Positions 44,146 to 53,251 of a DNA stretch of 64,000 nt are shown piece after piece. How positions within the stretch are numbered: position 1 is the first letter of the stretch; every line of letters begins with the position of its first letter. The DNA lies in NCBI GenBank assembly GCA_002011215.1, contig MTML01000064.1, positions 62,001-126,000 on the forward strand, given 5' to 3'. Source of the DNA: Archaeoglobus sp. JdFR-24. GTDB taxonomy: Archaea > Halobacteriota > Archaeoglobi > Archaeoglobales > Archaeoglobaceae. The notes beneath the pieces were generated by a model. The model had not been told where the DNA came from and did no database searches. It saw nothing but the letters and a program-made list of their open reading frames with translations. Position numbers and translations under genes: made by a program.

Positions 44146-44916
44146 ATGAAAGTCTTGCTCAGCAGAAAAGAAACCATGAGACTCCTAATTTTATCTGAAC
44201 TTGCTTCAAAGAAGGAGGTAAATCAGAGAGATATAGCAAAAAAACTTCGCCTCACTCCACAGGCAATCTCAGAACATTTTAAGGAACTCATAAACGATGG
44301 TTTCATATCTGTCGTTCACAAAGGATTTTATGAAGTCACAGAAAAGGGAATCGAGTGGTTAACGAAGAATCTCTTTGACCTACACATATTCTCCGAAGAG
44401 CTTGTCAAAAAACTCTATTCAAAATCCATCGTTGCAATTGCAAAGGGGAAAATTGACGTTGGAAGTAAAATAACTTACTGGTACAGCGATGGACTCATTT
44501 TTGCAATGGAGGGAAAAGAGGGCAATGGGGTTGCTATGACAACAGCAGATGATGGAGAGGATGTGCTAATAAAACCCTTAGAGGGTTTTGAACCTCCAAG
44601 AAAGGGAGAAATAATCATAGTAAAAGTCCCAGATGTTGGAGAGGGTGGTAGCAGAAGAGTAGATTATAACAAATTCTCCAAGCTTATAAAGTCCAATCCT
44701 ACAAAAATAGTAGTTGCCGTGGGAATCGAAGCTCTTATTGCATGCAGGAAGATAAAGGTCGAGCCCATATTTTTTGGATCTAAAGAGGTTTGTATTGAGG
44801 CTGCACATCATGGGTGTGGTTCAATTGTTGTTTGCACGGAAAGCATGCTGGACAGCCTGTTAAGGAGTCTTGTTGATGAGGAATTAAAATTTGAAATACT
44901 CAGCTTTCAAAATTGA
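44146..44916 (+). CDS. Winged-helix regulator with DUF7839-like effector domain
   Basis: About 256 residues. Residues 1-75 are a MarR-like winged helix (KKEVNQRDIAKKLRLTPQAISEHFKEL is the HTH region; key part LTPQAISEHF). The rest is an alpha/beta domain of archaeal proteins: VGSKITYWYSDGLIFAMEGKEG early on, then a P-loop-free Rossmann-like half with VVAVGIEALIACRK and FGSKEVCIEAAHHGCG, whose His-His-x2-Cys is noticeable. Probably a ligand-responsive regulator; ligand unknown. Leaderless start: TATA-like CTATAAAAATTTTAA about 28 nt upstream. Confidence 0.75.
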   Translation: MKVLLSRKETMRLLILSELASKKEVNQRDIAKKLRLTPQAISEHFKELINDGFISVVHKGFYEVTEKGIEWLTKNLFDLHIFSEELVKKLYSKSIVAIAKGKIDVGSKITYWYSDGLIFAMEGKEGNGVAMTTADDGEDVLIKPLEGFEPPRKGEIIIVKVPDVGEGGSRRVDYNKFSKLIKSNPTKIVVAVGIEALIACRKIKVEPIFFGSKEVCIEAAHHGCGSIVVCTESMLDSLLRSLVDEELKFEILSFQN

Positions 44917-45122
44917 CTTATCAAGGCTGCCGGACTTCGTTTTGTGGTAGATAAAATACAAACCCCCTGAAAAATATACAATAACAGACTCAATACTCTG
45001 ATGCGACAAAACAATAATGTCTGTAGATTATAAATGTGATCGATTCCATTCTACCACCAACAAAATCTGACGCCATAAAAATGACCGTAATGTTTTTAAA
45101 AAGCATCTTATTGCTTCTGGTT

Positions 45123-45305
45123 ATGGGTAAGACAGGAACAACAACATGGATTAAAATAAAAGGCAGAAAAGGTCAGACAAGATTGGTTCCAGGCAAATGG
45201 CAGAATTATAAACCTACTGGGCCGAATCAAAAGTATGATTCCAGGGGTAAGAGGAGGAGAAGATTCCAGAGATCTCAAAAGTCGATTCTTGGAGTAAGGA
45301 GCTAA
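45123..45305 (+). CDS. Short basic protein, DUF5350-like
   Basis: 60 residues, very basic (KIKGRKGQTRLVPGKW, RGKRRRRFQRS). It starts MGKTGTTTWIKIKGR, a pattern I associate with the archaeal DUF5350 family of unknown function; the charge suggests RNA or ribosome binding. Start chosen at 45123: a TATA-like GTTTTTAAAAA lies 25 nt upstream (leaderless), whereas the 30 extra codons of the open frame upstream would include the promoter. No operon partner. Confidence 0.65.
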   Translation: MGKTGTTTWIKIKGRKGQTRLVPGKWQNYKPTGPNQKYDSRGKRRRRFQRSQKSILGVRS

Positions 45306-45495
45306 TTTTGAAAATTAAAGTTATTGGATTTTATTGAAATTTTAAATCCTCAGTCAGACGGCACTCTAATTTTTCAATTTCATTTATGGAAATCGTATTA
45401 AATAGCTGTTTTCGCTTCCGAGCTTTCAACACCAAATTCATGCATCCACGAAACTTTTAAATATTAAAATATATCCATCATTATTGGCTGATAGT

Positions 45496-45711
45496 ATGAA
45501 AAACAAAAATAACTCCAATTTCATCGCAGCTAAGGTTGTTCTCAATAAAGATACGATTGAGGAGCTAAAAAAGAAGACTAATTCTGATACAACAAAGGAC
45601 GCTCTCGCCAAAGCAGTAATTCACTACATAAATTGCAAACACATATGTGACGATCCAAACGGCCAGAAACTTCTTATAATCATGAAAAAGAGGGGGCGAA
45701 TTATTTTTTAG
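45496..45711 (+). CDS. Short protein, DUF5371-like
   Basis: 71 residues. FIAAKVVLNKDTIEELKKKT followed by TTKDALAKAVIHYINC resembles the archaeal DUF5371 family and, more broadly, a ribbon-helix-helix layout (one strand, two helices). Could be a small DNA-binding protein. An ATG at 45496 sits about 28 nt from the TATA-like AT-rich run 45455-45474; a TTG at 45484 is the alternative. The gene stands alone between AT-rich gaps. Confidence 0.6.
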   Translation: MKNKNNSNFIAAKVVLNKDTIEELKKKTNSDTTKDALAKAVIHYINCKHICDDPNGQKLLIIMKKRGRIIF

Positions 45712-46016
45712 CCTGTTTCATTTTCTACTTCGAATCTAATTTTAATTCACTTATCTGATACCGGGCTTGCATTTTTACTATGATTGAGTATAAGTTTTGC
45801 GACCAATTTCCCACCATTACAACTCGAGACCCAATATGCAAAAAAGCTCAAAAAATCTTGCAAAAACTGATCAATTTCCCACACTTCACAGAATATAATC
45901 ACTCAGTTATTTGCCTCGATCAGAGTCTCTCAAGCTCTGAAGAAGGTTAAAGTTATAAATCACCTCGAACTTATGAAAGACATCACGATTACACTTTCAG
46001 AATTTCGGTGATAGAT
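45712..46016. other. Intergenic region upstream of hemA
   Basis: 305 nt. Holds the possible 56-residue ORF at 45780-45950 and, overlapping its end, the TATA box GTTATAAAT at about 45950-45959 that should drive the hem operon with a leader of about 35 nt. No RNA gene seen. Confidence 0.55.
45780..45950 (+). CDS. Possible 56-residue ORF before hemA
   Basis: ATG to TAA frame of 56 codons with fairly protein-like content (MIEYKFCDQF, RDPICKKAQKILQKLINF, three Cys). No ribosome site; an AT-rich TATA-like tract lies about 35 nt upstream. No family recognised. The hem TATA box begins right at its stop codon. It may be a real small protein or chance. Confidence 0.3.
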   Translation: MIEYKFCDQFPTITTRDPICKKAQKILQKLINFPHFTEYNHSVICLDQSLSSSEEG

Positions 46017-47324
46017 ATGGAAATCTCATGTATGGTCATCTCTCACAAAAAAGCTCCAGTAGAAATTATTGAGAAAGCCTGGCAAACAGATATGAGAAAG
46101 ATTATAGAAAGTCTGCTTTCACATCCCAACATCTCTGAATGTGCTGTGCTTTTAACCTGCAATCGGGTGGAAATATACGTGGTTGGGTACGAAACGATAA
46201 AAACACTTCAGAATCTTGCTTCATTTTTCGAAGTTGGCGAGGAGCACATAGAATATTTCAAGAATGAAGAATGTCTCCTTCACGTTCTGAGGGTCTCTTC
46301 AGGCCTTGAATCGCTCATGGTTGGTGAAGATCAAATACTTGGCCAGTTAAGAGAGTACTATCAGCTAAGTAAGGGACTTGGAGGGGTTGGAGAGTTTCTT
46401 GACATTATTTTCTCCAAAGCCATTCAAACAGGCAGAAAAGTTAGATTGTTCACAGGAATCAACAAGGGTTCGATTTCCATAGGCTCTGCTGCAGTTGAAC
46501 TGGCAGAGGATATACTTGGTGATTTAAAGGATAAAAAAGTCCTTCTCATTGGTGCGGGTGAAATGGGTAGTTTAGTTGCAAAATCCATAGCGAACAAGAA
46601 AGCGTGCACAGTCCTGATAGCCAACAGAACATTTGAGAGAGCTGAAGAGCTTGCCAGGCAAATTGGCGGAATGGCTGTGAAATTTGATCAGCTTGAGGAA
46701 TATATGGAGATATCTGATGTTGTTATATCAGCGACATCAGCTCCCCATTTCGTTATAAAAAAGGATCTCGTTGAAAGAATAATGAAAAGGAGAGGAAATA
46801 GTCTTCTGATTATTGATATTGCCCTCCCCAGAGATGTCGAAGAATCAGCTGACGAAATACCTGGCATACATCTTTTCACAATAGACGACCTCAGAAGTAT
46901 CAGCGAGAGAAATCTAAAAAATAGAAAAGAGAGGATTCCCTTTGCTGAGAAAATTATTGATGATGAACTCAAAAACCTGAAAAACATGCTCAAAGAAGTA
47001 AGAGCCAATAGGGCGATAAGCATAATGTATACTTCTGCCGAAAGAATAAAGAGAGAGGAGATAATTGAGCTCTTTAATAAACTCTCTTCAAAATATGGTG
47101 TTGATGAGAGTATTTTGCCTGTACTAGAGGAGTTTGCCAACTCATTTATCAAAAAATATCTGAGGATGCCGACGGTCAGGTTGAGGATGGCTGCCAGAAA
47201 CGGAAAGCCAGAACTCATTGATTCAGTGGAATATCTTTTTGGAGGTGATGATTATGGAGTTTCCCTTGATAAGAATGAGAAGATTGAGAAGGGATTCGCT
47301 GAGACCAGTTCTAAGAGAAGTTGA
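46017..47324 (+). CDS. hemA: Glutamyl-tRNA reductase
   Basis: About 435 residues. Reduces glutamyl-tRNA(Glu) with NADPH to glutamate-1-semialdehyde, the entry to tetrapyrroles. Seen: catalytic Cys in LLTCNRVEIYVV, the specificity region SGLESLMVGEDQILGQ, the NADPH fold VLLIGAGEMGSLVA and the dimerisation helix at the C-terminus. GGTGAT lies four nt before ATG 46017. The C-terminus runs 71 nt into hemB in another frame, a long overlap; the normal HemA end is near LFGG, so the last 20 residues are probably an unstructured extension. First gene of hemA-B-L-C-SUMT. Confidence 0.96.
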   Translation: MEISCMVISHKKAPVEIIEKAWQTDMRKIIESLLSHPNISECAVLLTCNRVEIYVVGYETIKTLQNLASFFEVGEEHIEYFKNEECLLHVLRVSSGLESLMVGEDQILGQLREYYQLSKGLGGVGEFLDIIFSKAIQTGRKVRLFTGINKGSISIGSAAVELAEDILGDLKDKKVLLIGAGEMGSLVAKSIANKKACTVLIANRTFERAEELARQIGGMAVKFDQLEEYMEISDVVISATSAPHFVIKKDLVERIMKRRGNSLLIIDIALPRDVEESADEIPGIHLFTIDDLRSISERNLKNRKERIPFAEKIIDDELKNLKNMLKEVRANRAISIMYTSAERIKREEIIELFNKLSSKYGVDESILPVLEEFANSFIKKYLRMPTVRLRMAARNGKPELIDSVEYLFGGDDYGVSLDKNEKIEKGFAETSSKRS

Positions 47325-48222
47325 AATTAGTAAAAAAGATCTTATTGTTCCTGTTTTTATTGATGAGAACATTAAAAAACCTGTTGAAATACCATCAATG
47401 CCCACGTATTTCAGACATCCACTCACCGATGTTGCTGAAGAGATTGGAAGTTGCCTTGAGAAGGGATTGAGGGCTTTCATTCTTTTTGGCATACCATCTT
47501 ACAAGGATGAGAATGGAAGTTCAGCTTACGATGAGAATGGAGTGATACAGAAGGCTGTGAGAAACATAAAGAGAGAACACGACGATGCTGTAATAATTAC
47601 TGATGTGTGCCTCTGTGAGTACACAACCCACGGTCATTGTGGGGTTGTAAGAGACGGGGAAATACTCAACGATCCTACACTTGAATTGATAGCCCAAACT
47701 GCACTGAGCCATGCTCAGGCTGGAGCAGATATCGTGGCTCCTTCAGGCATGATGGATGGTATGGTGAGAGCTATCAGATCCAGGCTTGATTCTGAAGGTT
47801 TTGAAGATATTCCAGTAATGAGTTATTCTGCAAAGTATGCTTCCAGCTTTTACTCCCCGTTCAGAGAGGCAGCAGATAGCGGTTTTTCCTTTGGGGACAG
47901 AAAAACCTACCAGATGGACTTCCACAACAGTGATGAGGCGATGAGGGAAATAGAGCTGGACATAATAGAAGGAGCAGACATAGTGATGGTCAAACCTGCA
48001 CTTGCCTATCTGGACATAATAAGAAGAGCGAAAGAGAGCTTTAATATTCCTGTTGCAGCTTACAATGTAAGTGGGGAATTTAGCATGGTAAAGGCAGCCG
48101 AGAAAATGGGCTGGATTGATGGTAAAGCAATCGCCTACGAAATTTTGACTGCCATAAAAAGAGCTGGAGCTGATCTGATAATAACATATCATGCCAAAGA
48201 GCTGGCTGAGAGTTTAAAATGA
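47254..48222 (+). CDS. hemB: Porphobilinogen synthase (delta-aminolevulinate dehydratase)
   Basis: 322 residues. Condenses two 5-aminolevulinates to porphobilinogen. Seen: zinc-binding Cys set in DVCLCEYTTHGHCG, catalytic lysines in SYSAKYASSFYSPFR and VMVKPALAYLD. The start is set at ATG 47254 because a perfect GGAGGTG lies six nt upstream, inside hemA; the open frame reaches back to 47218. This places hemB translation 71 nt before the hemA stop. 34 nt separate it from hemL. Confidence 0.97.
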   Translation: MEFPLIRMRRLRRDSLRPVLREVEISKKDLIVPVFIDENIKKPVEIPSMPTYFRHPLTDVAEEIGSCLEKGLRAFILFGIPSYKDENGSSAYDENGVIQKAVRNIKREHDDAVIITDVCLCEYTTHGHCGVVRDGEILNDPTLELIAQTALSHAQAGADIVAPSGMMDGMVRAIRSRLDSEGFEDIPVMSYSAKYASSFYSPFREAADSGFSFGDRKTYQMDFHNSDEAMREIELDIIEGADIVMVKPALAYLDIIRRAKESFNIPVAAYNVSGEFSMVKAAEKMGWIDGKAIAYEILTAIKRAGADLIITYHAKELAESLK

Positions 48223-48256
48223 TAAAATGATGTTAATGAAAAAATGAGGTGAGCTC

Positions 48257-49531
48257 ATGAAATTCGATAATTCTGAAAAATTGTACGAAGAAGCGCTGAA
48301 CCTTATGCCAGGCGGTGTAAGCAGCCCAGTTAGAGCTGTAAAGCCATTTCCATTTTACACATCCCATGCAGAGGGTTCTAAAATTTTTGATGTTGATGGA
48401 AACGAATACATCGATTGCTGCCTGGCATACGGCCCACTGATTTTGGGGCATGCTCATCCAGTAGTAAAGGAAGCTATCAGGGAGCAGATTGAAAAGGGCT
48501 GGTTATACGGTACGCCAGTTGAACTTGAAATAAGATACGCAAAGAAAATAAGAGAGATATACCCGGGCATGGAAATGGTCAGATTCGTGAACACCGGGAG
48601 CGAGGCTACGATGAGTGTAATAAGAGTTGCAAGAGGCTTCACTGGAAGAAAGAAGATAATCAAAATTGAAGGAAGCTTTCATGGCGCACATGATGCCGTC
48701 CTTATTAAAGCGGGAAGCGGAGCGACAACCCACGGAATACCGAATTCTGCAGGCATACCTGAAGAATTCGTTAAGAATACACTCCAGGTCCCTTTCAATG
48801 ATCCCGAAGGACTTTCAGATCTCCTGGAGAAGAATCGTGAGGAGATTGCAGGGCTGATTATGGAACCGATTATGGGAAATTCAGGGTTAATTTTACCGGA
48901 GAATGGTTATTTAAGAGAGGTCAGAAAAATAACAGAAGAGAACGATGTCCTCTTAATTTTTGATGAAATCATCACCGGTTTCAGAGTTTCCCTGGGTGGG
49001 GCACAGGAATTCTACAACATCAAGCCAGATCTGACAACACTTGGCAAGATAGCCGGTGGAGGGTTGCCATGCGGAATATTCGGTGGTAGAAAGGAAATCA
49101 TGGAGTATGTTGCTCCAGCAGGGAAAGTATATCAGGCGGGAACTTTCAGTGGAAATCCTCTTACACTGTCAGCCGGATATGCGGCTGTAAGTTTTTTGGA
49201 GAGGAATGGTGTACATAGATATCTGGGTGAGCTTACTGGATGGATTAAAGAGAGTATCGAAGATTTCATTACAAAAAATGGTCTTAAGGTAAATGTTGAA
49301 TCAATAGCCTCAATGTTTTGCGTCTATTTTGGAGATAAACCAGCCAATTATCAGGATGCACTTAAGCTCGATAACAAGCTTTTCATAAAATTCTTCTGGA
49401 AACTTCTTGAAAATGGCATTTTCTTCCCTCCGTCTCAGTATGAAACTTGCTTTACATCCTACAGCCATTCAGAGGCAGACGCTGAAAAAATTGCAGGGGC
49501 TGTAACAAAATGCCTGAAAGAGTTGTTGTAG
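48257..49531 (+). CDS. hemL: Glutamate-1-semialdehyde 2,1-aminomutase
   Basis: 424 residues, PLP enzyme making 5-aminolevulinate. Seen: LMPGGVSSPVRA at the N-terminus, NTGSEATMSVIRVARG, the cofactor Asp in LLIFDEIITGFR and the PLP lysine in TLGKIAGGGLPCG. GAGGTGAG lies upstream of ATG 48257. The hemC ATG starts 22 nt before its stop. Complete length. Confidence 0.98.
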   Translation: MKFDNSEKLYEEALNLMPGGVSSPVRAVKPFPFYTSHAEGSKIFDVDGNEYIDCCLAYGPLILGHAHPVVKEAIREQIEKGWLYGTPVELEIRYAKKIREIYPGMEMVRFVNTGSEATMSVIRVARGFTGRKKIIKIEGSFHGAHDAVLIKAGSGATTHGIPNSAGIPEEFVKNTLQVPFNDPEGLSDLLEKNREEIAGLIMEPIMGNSGLILPENGYLREVRKITEENDVLLIFDEIITGFRVSLGGAQEFYNIKPDLTTLGKIAGGGLPCGIFGGRKEIMEYVAPAGKVYQAGTFSGNPLTLSAGYAAVSFLERNGVHRYLGELTGWIKESIEDFITKNGLKVNVESIASMFCVYFGDKPANYQDALKLDNKLFIKFFWKLLENGIFFPPSQYETCFTSYSHSEADAEKIAGAVTKCLKELL

Positions 49532-50433
49532 GAACGAGAGGAAGCAAGCTTGCACTTGCTCAGGCAGAAAAGGTAATTGGCCATTTGAAGAGAGCTGGAA
49601 AAGAGGTCAAAATCCAGATAATCAAGACCTCCGGAGACATAATGAAAGACAAACCTCTTTATGAGTTCAAAGGAGCTGGTGCATTTGTCAGGACGATAGA
49701 TGAGGCACTTGCAGATGGAGAAATTGATATTGCTGTGCACAGTATGAAAGACATTCCGGTTCAAAGGGTCGAAAATACTGTAATTGCTGCTGTTTTACAG
49801 AGGGAGAGCCCATTTGACGCATTTATAAGTGCATCAGGTGAGAGGTTGGAAGATCTGGATTCAGAAGCTATAATTGGTACTTCAAGTCTGAGAAGGTCTG
49901 CTCAGATAAAAAGGCTCAGAAGTGATGTAATAATAAAAAACATTCGAGGGAATCTCGATACAAGGTTGAGGAAGCTTCGAGAAGGAGAGTATGATGCGAT
50001 AATAGTTGGTGAAGCAGGTTTAATACGACTGGGAATCGATGATAAAATAAACTACCAGAGATTAAGTCCAGAACTATTTGTTCCATCTGCAAATCAGGGT
50101 ATAATCGCTGTTGTCACAAGAAAAGGCGAGGAGGATCTTGTATCCTTCATGAACCATAGAGAAACGATGCTTGAAGCCTCTGTAGAAAGAGAGATACTCA
50201 AAGAACTTGGTATTGGATGTGCAGTTCCAGCGGGAATTTATGCAAAGTATGAAGACGGTTCCGTCAGAATTATCTGCGAAATTCTGACATTTGATGGCGA
50301 AGAAAGAGTCAGAATTGAAAGAAAACTGGATGAGAAGGTTGCACATCACCAAGCTAAAGAAGTTGCACTGGAAGTAAAGGAAAAGATAGGGGAGATCCAA
50401 AATTTGACGAATGAGATTAAGGAAAACCGGTGA
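49510..50433 (+). CDS. hemC: Hydroxymethylbilane synthase (porphobilinogen deaminase)
   Basis: 307 residues. Polymerises four porphobilinogens on a dipyrromethane cofactor. Seen: GTRGSKLALAQAEKV, DIAVHSMKDIPV with the catalytic Asp nearby, the arginine-rich GTSSLRRSAQIKR, and the cofactor-attachment Cys in LGIGCAVPAGIYA. Overlaps hemL by 22 nt. The next expected enzyme, uroporphyrinogen-III synthase (hemD), is not found here. Confidence 0.98.
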   Translation: MPERVVVGTRGSKLALAQAEKVIGHLKRAGKEVKIQIIKTSGDIMKDKPLYEFKGAGAFVRTIDEALADGEIDIAVHSMKDIPVQRVENTVIAAVLQRESPFDAFISASGERLEDLDSEAIIGTSSLRRSAQIKRLRSDVIIKNIRGNLDTRLRKLREGEYDAIIVGEAGLIRLGIDDKINYQRLSPELFVPSANQGIIAVVTRKGEEDLVSFMNHRETMLEASVEREILKELGIGCAVPAGIYAKYEDGSVRIICEILTFDGEERVRIERKLDEKVAHHQAKEVALEVKEKIGEIQNLTNEIKENR

Positions 50434-50439
50434 AATCGG

Positions 50440-51261
50440 ATGGATCAGATTGATCGGATGAATAAATCAACTGCTAGTATTCAGGTAGAAAAAGTGGAAA
50501 AAAGTGTAGATACTGAAGGTACTGGAAAAGTTTATCTGATCGGTGCTGGCCCAGGGGACCCTGAGCTGTTGACGATCAAAGCCCTCAGATGTATCAAAGA
50601 ATCTGATGTAGCTCTTGTTGATGATTTGATTGGAGATCAAATAAAAGCCATTGTCGAAAAGGAGTGTAAAGAGGTAATTGAAGTGGGGAAAAGGGCAGGG
50701 AGGCATAAAAAAACTCAAGTAGAGATTAATCAACTAATATATGCCCTTGCAAAGAGTGGAAAAACTGTGGCAAGAGTTAAAGGAGGAGATCCATTCGTAT
50801 TTGGCAGAGGGGGAGAAGAAGCAGAATTTCTGGCCAGAAAAGGTATAAAATTCAGCGTAATTCCGGGTGTTTCATCGGCAATCGCGGCTCCGGCCCTTGC
50901 TGGAATCCCCCTGAATCACAGAAATTTTGACCCGGCAATAATTTTCGTTACAGGTAGGGAAAAGGAAGGAGGCAGAAGAATAAACTGGAAAGAAATGGCA
51001 CGTATGAATGCAACCATAGTTATCCTCATGGGAGTCTCAAGACTCGAAGAAAATGTTAAAACTCTTTTAAAATACGGGAAGGACCCTGATACCCCTGTTG
51101 CTATTATAGAAAAAGCCTCAACACCTGAACAAAGAATTATTGAAGGAAATCTATCAAACATAATAGGGATAGCGAAAAGAGAGAACATCAAAGCTCCAGC
51201 AATCATAGTTATCGGTAACGTCGTGAGTCTCAGAGGAATTTTAAGGAACTTTATATTCTAA
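50440..51261 (+). CDS. cobA: Uroporphyrinogen-III C-methyltransferase (hem-linked copy)
   Basis: 273 residues, second SUMT of the window. Core: VYLIGAGPGDPELLTIKAL, ARVKGGDPFVFGRGGEEAEF, PGVSSAIAAPALAGIPLNH, and IVIGNVVSLRG. It has about 30 extra N-terminal residues compared with the dsr-linked copy (GGTGAAA precedes ATG 50440; ATG 50458 is an alternative). It closes the hem operon, 6 nt after hemC, and sends uroporphyrinogen III to precorrin-2 for siroheme, cobalamin and the siroheme-dependent archaeal haem route. No fused HemD domain is present. Confidence 0.95.
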   Translation: MDQIDRMNKSTASIQVEKVEKSVDTEGTGKVYLIGAGPGDPELLTIKALRCIKESDVALVDDLIGDQIKAIVEKECKEVIEVGKRAGRHKKTQVEINQLIYALAKSGKTVARVKGGDPFVFGRGGEEAEFLARKGIKFSVIPGVSSAIAAPALAGIPLNHRNFDPAIIFVTGREKEGGRRINWKEMARMNATIVILMGVSRLEENVKTLLKYGKDPDTPVAIIEKASTPEQRIIEGNLSNIIGIAKRENIKAPAIIVIGNVVSLRGILRNFIF

Positions 51262-51287
51262 ATTTATTCTAAATTTTATACTTTAAC

Positions 51288-51770
51288 TTAAATTTTATTA
51301 CTCATGTTCATTCCACGACTGAAAGTGAGGTCGAATGCAGGACTGAAAGTTAAAACCTCAGAAAACCTCCTTGTTCCTGTAGATATCTGTATTGCCTCAA
51401 TTATTCTTTTTTTAAGCTGAATATCTGGTTTTCCCAAAACAACATTTTCACAGTATGTGTCCACATAAACATAATACTCCTCGTCGTTGTACCAGAACAG
51501 AGCAGAATCTTCACCTCTGCTTTTAACAACAAAGGGAAAAACAAGACACGCCACCGGTTTTCTTTTCTGAACGGAACAGAACCTCCCATCCTGAAAAAGA
51601 CACCTTTTCCCAACCTTTCTCAGGTAATACTTACCCTTTTTTTCTTCAACAGCACCTATGCTCCTAAATCTCAGGTATTCCCAGAATGTAAGGGGTACTC
51701 GGTATTCCCTGCAGCATTTTCCGCAGGCAGTACAGTGCCATGATGCGATTCTTGACCATGGCACTTTCAT
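51288..51770 (-). CDS. YkgJ-family Cys-cluster protein
   Basis: 160 residues. The N-terminal WHCTACGKCCREYR (CxxCxxCC) with later Cys (RCLFQDGRFCSVQKRKP, VACLVFPF) is the zinc/iron-chelating YkgJ/UPF0153 pattern. Family function is unclear; metal or Fe-S cluster binding is assumed. Leaderless start likely, TATA-like TTTTTATATTC about 27 nt upstream. Convergent with the hem operon. Confidence 0.88.
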   Translation of the reverse strand: MKVPWSRIASWHCTACGKCCREYRVPLTFWEYLRFRSIGAVEEKKGKYYLRKVGKRCLFQDGRFCSVQKRKPVACLVFPFVVKSRGEDSALFWYNDEEYYVYVDTYCENVVLGKPDIQLKKRIIEAIQISTGTRRFSEVLTFSPAFDLTFSRGMNMSNKI

Positions 51771-51838
51771 GTGAGTTTCATCCCATGGCAGAATATAAAA
51801 ATTTCACCACCTTGTGCGAAACACTGAACTTAAAATAA

Positions 51839-52021
51839 CAAATCGGAGCAAAAGATTTAAAAGATGAAAACCAGATTGAACTGGAATTAAATTCGATATA
51901 TGAAAAAGTCGTGGAGTGGGAAATCCATTAACTGATGGAGATCTGAGGTGGTAATCTGGGAACCGAGGTATCCAAACTGGATGAAGCCATAGTTGATGAG
52001 GTGTTTAAATGGATCAGGTAA
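51839..52021 (+). pseudogene. Possible decayed small gene before the AAA ATPase
   Basis: One reading frame is protein-like over about 60 codons (LKDENQIELELNSIYEKVVE, then GTEVSKLDEAIVDEVFKW) but is broken by TAA at 51929 and TGA at 51944 and has no good start. Its last codons overlap the AAA gene start. It could be a decayed small gene, a sequencing-error victim, or chance; weak evidence. Confidence 0.25.
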
Positions 52022-53250
52022 AAATTGTGGAACTTTTGCTAACTGCGGAGATTTACAACCGCTATGAAGAGCTGACAGAAGACGACATACCCAAGGAAAT
52101 CAGAAAACTATTTTACGGTAAAAACGGTATCTCTCGACCTCTTGTTGTTAAATCAGATATAGCCACTCAGTATGCTGGTAATAAAATAGATAGCACAGTA
52201 AGATTACTTCCGTTCATCGATTTTAATGAATTCAATAAACAGTTCAAGATAACTTCATTCGACCTATCTGTCAGCTGGTTAGCAAAGAGGGGCAAAGACT
52301 TAATAGCCAAAAATCCCGTTCTGGCATACTATTATCAGAACTATGATTCAATTGGAGTTTCATACGAGGAAGCAAAGAAATTTAACAAACCGAAGCATAG
52401 TGACAGGGAATGGCTGAAGAGTGTAATTTCTGAACTTGAGAAAAGTCAGGAAACCTCTGAAATGCTCGGACTTGTTAGAATTTACTCTCCTGAAGATATA
52501 AAGGTTGATTTTTCAGACGTTGCATTGAATGATGAACAAATCCAAGAAGTCAGAAAGATAGAGGTTGCACTCGATAAAAGAGATTATCTGAAAAAAATTG
52601 GGGTTGTGGAGATTGGAAAGTTGCTTTTCATAGGTCCACCCGGGACGGGTAAAACAACCACTGCAAAAGCTCTCAGCAAGAGGCTTTACCTTCCACTTGT
52701 AGAGGTTAAGTTATCGATGATTACCAGTCAATATTTGGGTGAGACTTCAAAAAACATAGAGAAGGTGTTCGAAATTGCCAAAAAGCTGAATCCCTGCATT
52801 CTTTTCATAGATGAGTTCGATTACGTTGCAAAAACGAGGACGAGCGATGAGCATGCTGCTGTAAAAAGGGCAGTCAACACCTTGCTGAAATCAATCGACG
52901 AGATTAACCTCGTTGAAGATGGAGTCGTTTTAATTGCAGCAACAAACCATCCAAGCCTGCTCGATTCAGCAGTATGGAGAAGGTTCGATAAAATAGTCGA
53001 ATTCCCTGAACCATCAGAAAACGTTAGACGAAGAATACTGCATCTTTCCTTAGATAAAATACCTGGAAAATTTGACATTGAGGAGCTTGTTGAGCTGACA
53101 GAGGGTTTCACGGGAGCAGAAATCAAATTAGTCATCAGGGAAGCTGTTCTAAATTCCCTCCTTAAAGGAGAAGAAGAAATAAAACATGAAACGCTTGTAA
53201 AGGCGGTTGAAAACGTGAAAGAAAGACTTCAGTTAAAATACTCCTACTGA
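52009..53250 (+). CDS. AAA ATPase, single-ring CDC48/FtsH-like domain
   Basis: 413 residues. Residues 1-170 are a helical N-domain not recognised; residues about 175-410 form one AAA module: Walker A IGPPGTGKTTTAK, Walker B ILFIDEFDYVAK, the second region of homology AATNHPSLLDSAVWRRFD with arginine fingers, and the small helical domain ELTEGFTGAEIKLVIREA. No protease or membrane anchor is fused. GAGGTG lies five nt before the ATG. It is followed after 1 nt by the PhnP-like gene. Likely a protein-remodelling ATPase of unknown substrate. Confidence 0.9.
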   Translation: MDQVKIVELLLTAEIYNRYEELTEDDIPKEIRKLFYGKNGISRPLVVKSDIATQYAGNKIDSTVRLLPFIDFNEFNKQFKITSFDLSVSWLAKRGKDLIAKNPVLAYYYQNYDSIGVSYEEAKKFNKPKHSDREWLKSVISELEKSQETSEMLGLVRIYSPEDIKVDFSDVALNDEQIQEVRKIEVALDKRDYLKKIGVVEIGKLLFIGPPGTGKTTTAKALSKRLYLPLVEVKLSMITSQYLGETSKNIEKVFEIAKKLNPCILFIDEFDYVAKTRTSDEHAAVKRAVNTLLKSIDEINLVEDGVVLIAATNHPSLLDSAVWRRFDKIVEFPEPSENVRRRILHLSLDKIPGKFDIEELVELTEGFTGAEIKLVIREAVLNSLLKGEEEIKHETLVKAVENVKERLQLKYSY

Positions 53251-53251
53251 G

